Origin: Chitinophagaceae bacterium
GTDB lineage: Bacteria > Bacteroidota > Bacteroidia > Chitinophagales > Chitinophagaceae
Length of the DNA: 64,000 nucleotides
NCBI GenBank assembly: GCA_017853575.1
Contig: JAFMJI010000001.1
Location: 62,001-126,000, forward strand
Direction: 5' to 3'
Shown here in pieces: positions 63,251 through 64,000 of this stretch (positions within the stretch are counted from its first letter, which is position 1; each line of letters begins with the position of its first letter). Made by a program: the position numbers and the translations under genes. Below the pieces are notes generated by a model that did no database searches, was not told the DNA's origin, and saw only the letters and a program-made list of their open reading frames with translations.

Positions 63251-64000
63251 TCAGCAAGAGATCATTGCCTTGATCAAGCTGTCTTTCTCAGCATATAATG
63301 TTGGAAATTTTTCCACCAATTGGTCAAATTCGAACCTATGCGTGATCATTTCTTCGGGGTTGATTTTATTACCGAGCATTGATTCTTTTACAAATTCGAA
63401 GTCCGCATGCGTCGCATTCCTGCTGCTCATGAGCATTGCTTCTCGTTTGTGAAATTCAGGGTGGTTGACCTGGATATTACCTTGCTGCAATCCAACCAAC
63501 ACATACCTGCCGGCATGTGAAAGATAAGAAAGCGATTGATGAATGGATGTCAGATTTCCTGTTGCATCAAAAACAACTGAGGGCATATTCCCATTGGTTA
63601 GATCCTTTAATGCTGTGGGTGTATCATCAACCGCAGGATTAATACATTGTACAGCAGGAAAAGTTGAGCGACAAAATTTTAGTCGAAACAAATTTGTTTC
63701 TGCTACTATCACCTTGCATTCTATTAAAGAAAGGAAATACAAAAGTCCTATTCCAATCGGGCCAGCACCAATCACCAATACAAATTCATGAGGATTAATT
63801 TTTGCACGAGTAACAGCATGTGCACCAATAGCCAAAGGCTCAATGAGCGCAGTTTGATCCAATGACAATCCTTTTGCATGAACCAGCAATTCATCAGGCA
63901 CTGAAATAAATTCACTCATTCCTCCATCTTCATGAACACCTAATACACTCAGAGTTGAGCAACAATTTCTTTTACCTTGTTTACATGCAAAACATGTACC
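63251..64000 (-). CDS. zinc-dependent alcohol/polyol dehydrogenase (MDR family), C-terminal part
   Basis: The 5' end is outside the window; 249 residues remain and the frame is open to 64000, so the ATG at 63919 in the track is internal. The start visible here, GTCFACKQGKRNCCSTLSVLGVHEDGGMSEF, is the structural-zinc lobe of MDR dehydrogenases. QTALIEPLAIGAHAVTRA and the Rossmann loop VLVIGAGPIGIGLLYFLS follow. The VLGVHxDGG motif resembles RspB/L-galactonate-5-dehydrogenase-like proteins. The catalytic zinc ligands lie in the missing part. Confidence 0.88.
   Translation of the reverse strand, partial: GTCFACKQGKRNCCSTLSVLGVHEDGGMSEFISVPDELLVHAKGLSLDQTALIEPLAIGAHAVTRAKINPHEFVLVIGAGPIGIGLLYFLSLIECKVIVAETNLFRLKFCRSTFPAVQCINPAVDDTPTALKDLTNGNMPSVVFDATGNLTSIHQSLSYLSHAGRYVLVGLQQGNIQVNHPEFHKREAMLMSSRNATHADFEFVKESMLGNKINPEEMITHRFEFDQLVEKFPTLYAEKDSLIKAMISC

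Overview
The window looks like a core-genome segment of a Bacteroidota chromosome, most likely a Chitinophagaceae relative. The evidence is the moderately AT-rich sequence, the Bacteroidota-type promoter elements (TTG, about 19-20 nt, then TAnnTTTG), start regions almost devoid of Shine-Dalgarno sequences, a type III glutamine synthetase, a fused E1 alpha/beta 2-oxoacid dehydrogenase, a GLPGLI-like exported protein and an EF-P with a non-standard loop. The genus is inferred from remembered family resemblance, not from a search. I saw no tRNA, rRNA, CRISPR array, insertion sequence, prophage or defence island.

Layout. 1-18 kb is mixed housekeeping: a PafA-like phosphatase (cut by the left edge), an alpha-oxoamine synthase with ubiX, lolA, ftsK, DUF423-aroK, a stand-alone SET protein, mgtE, a flavin-reductase-like protein, a dipeptide epimerase, a thioesterase, a PlsC-like acyltransferase, a HAD phosphatase, rpsA, a Tat-exported class V aminotransferase-fold protein, an HI0933-type flavoprotein and an M20 peptidase. 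18-33.6 kb is the str-S10-spc ribosomal cluster, read on the minus strand from rpsL to map. Terminators follow rpsG and fusA, new promoter elements precede fusA and rpsJ, and a structured 265-nt spacer separates rpsJ from rplC. The cluster stops at map; the usual infA-rpmJ-rpsM-rpsK-rpsD-rpoA-rplQ continuation is absent here.

33.6-46 kb holds ilvE, a possible DNA polymerase III psi-like protein coupled to rdgB, a thioesterase, aroE, a ComA-type phosphosulfolactate synthase, a TPR protein, two exported unknowns, yidC, pyrG and purL. 46-64 kb holds glnN, efp-accB-accC, mdh, a three-gene transporter block (DAACS symporter, DedA, MFS), an amino acid permease, yebC, the E1 fusion, a DUF1573 protein, an aminotransferase, an EamA exporter and a zinc dehydrogenase cut by the right edge.

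Most of the window is ordinary core metabolism and translation. The points most worth following are the EF-P loop with Arg at the usual modified Lys position, the HolD-like small protein, the ComA homologue together with an alpha-oxoamine synthase (a possible sulfonolipid route), the rpsJ-rplC leader, near-ideal Shine-Dalgarno sites on rpsA and rpsH only, and an inverted pair of GGGACRA heptad arrays wrapped around a terminator.
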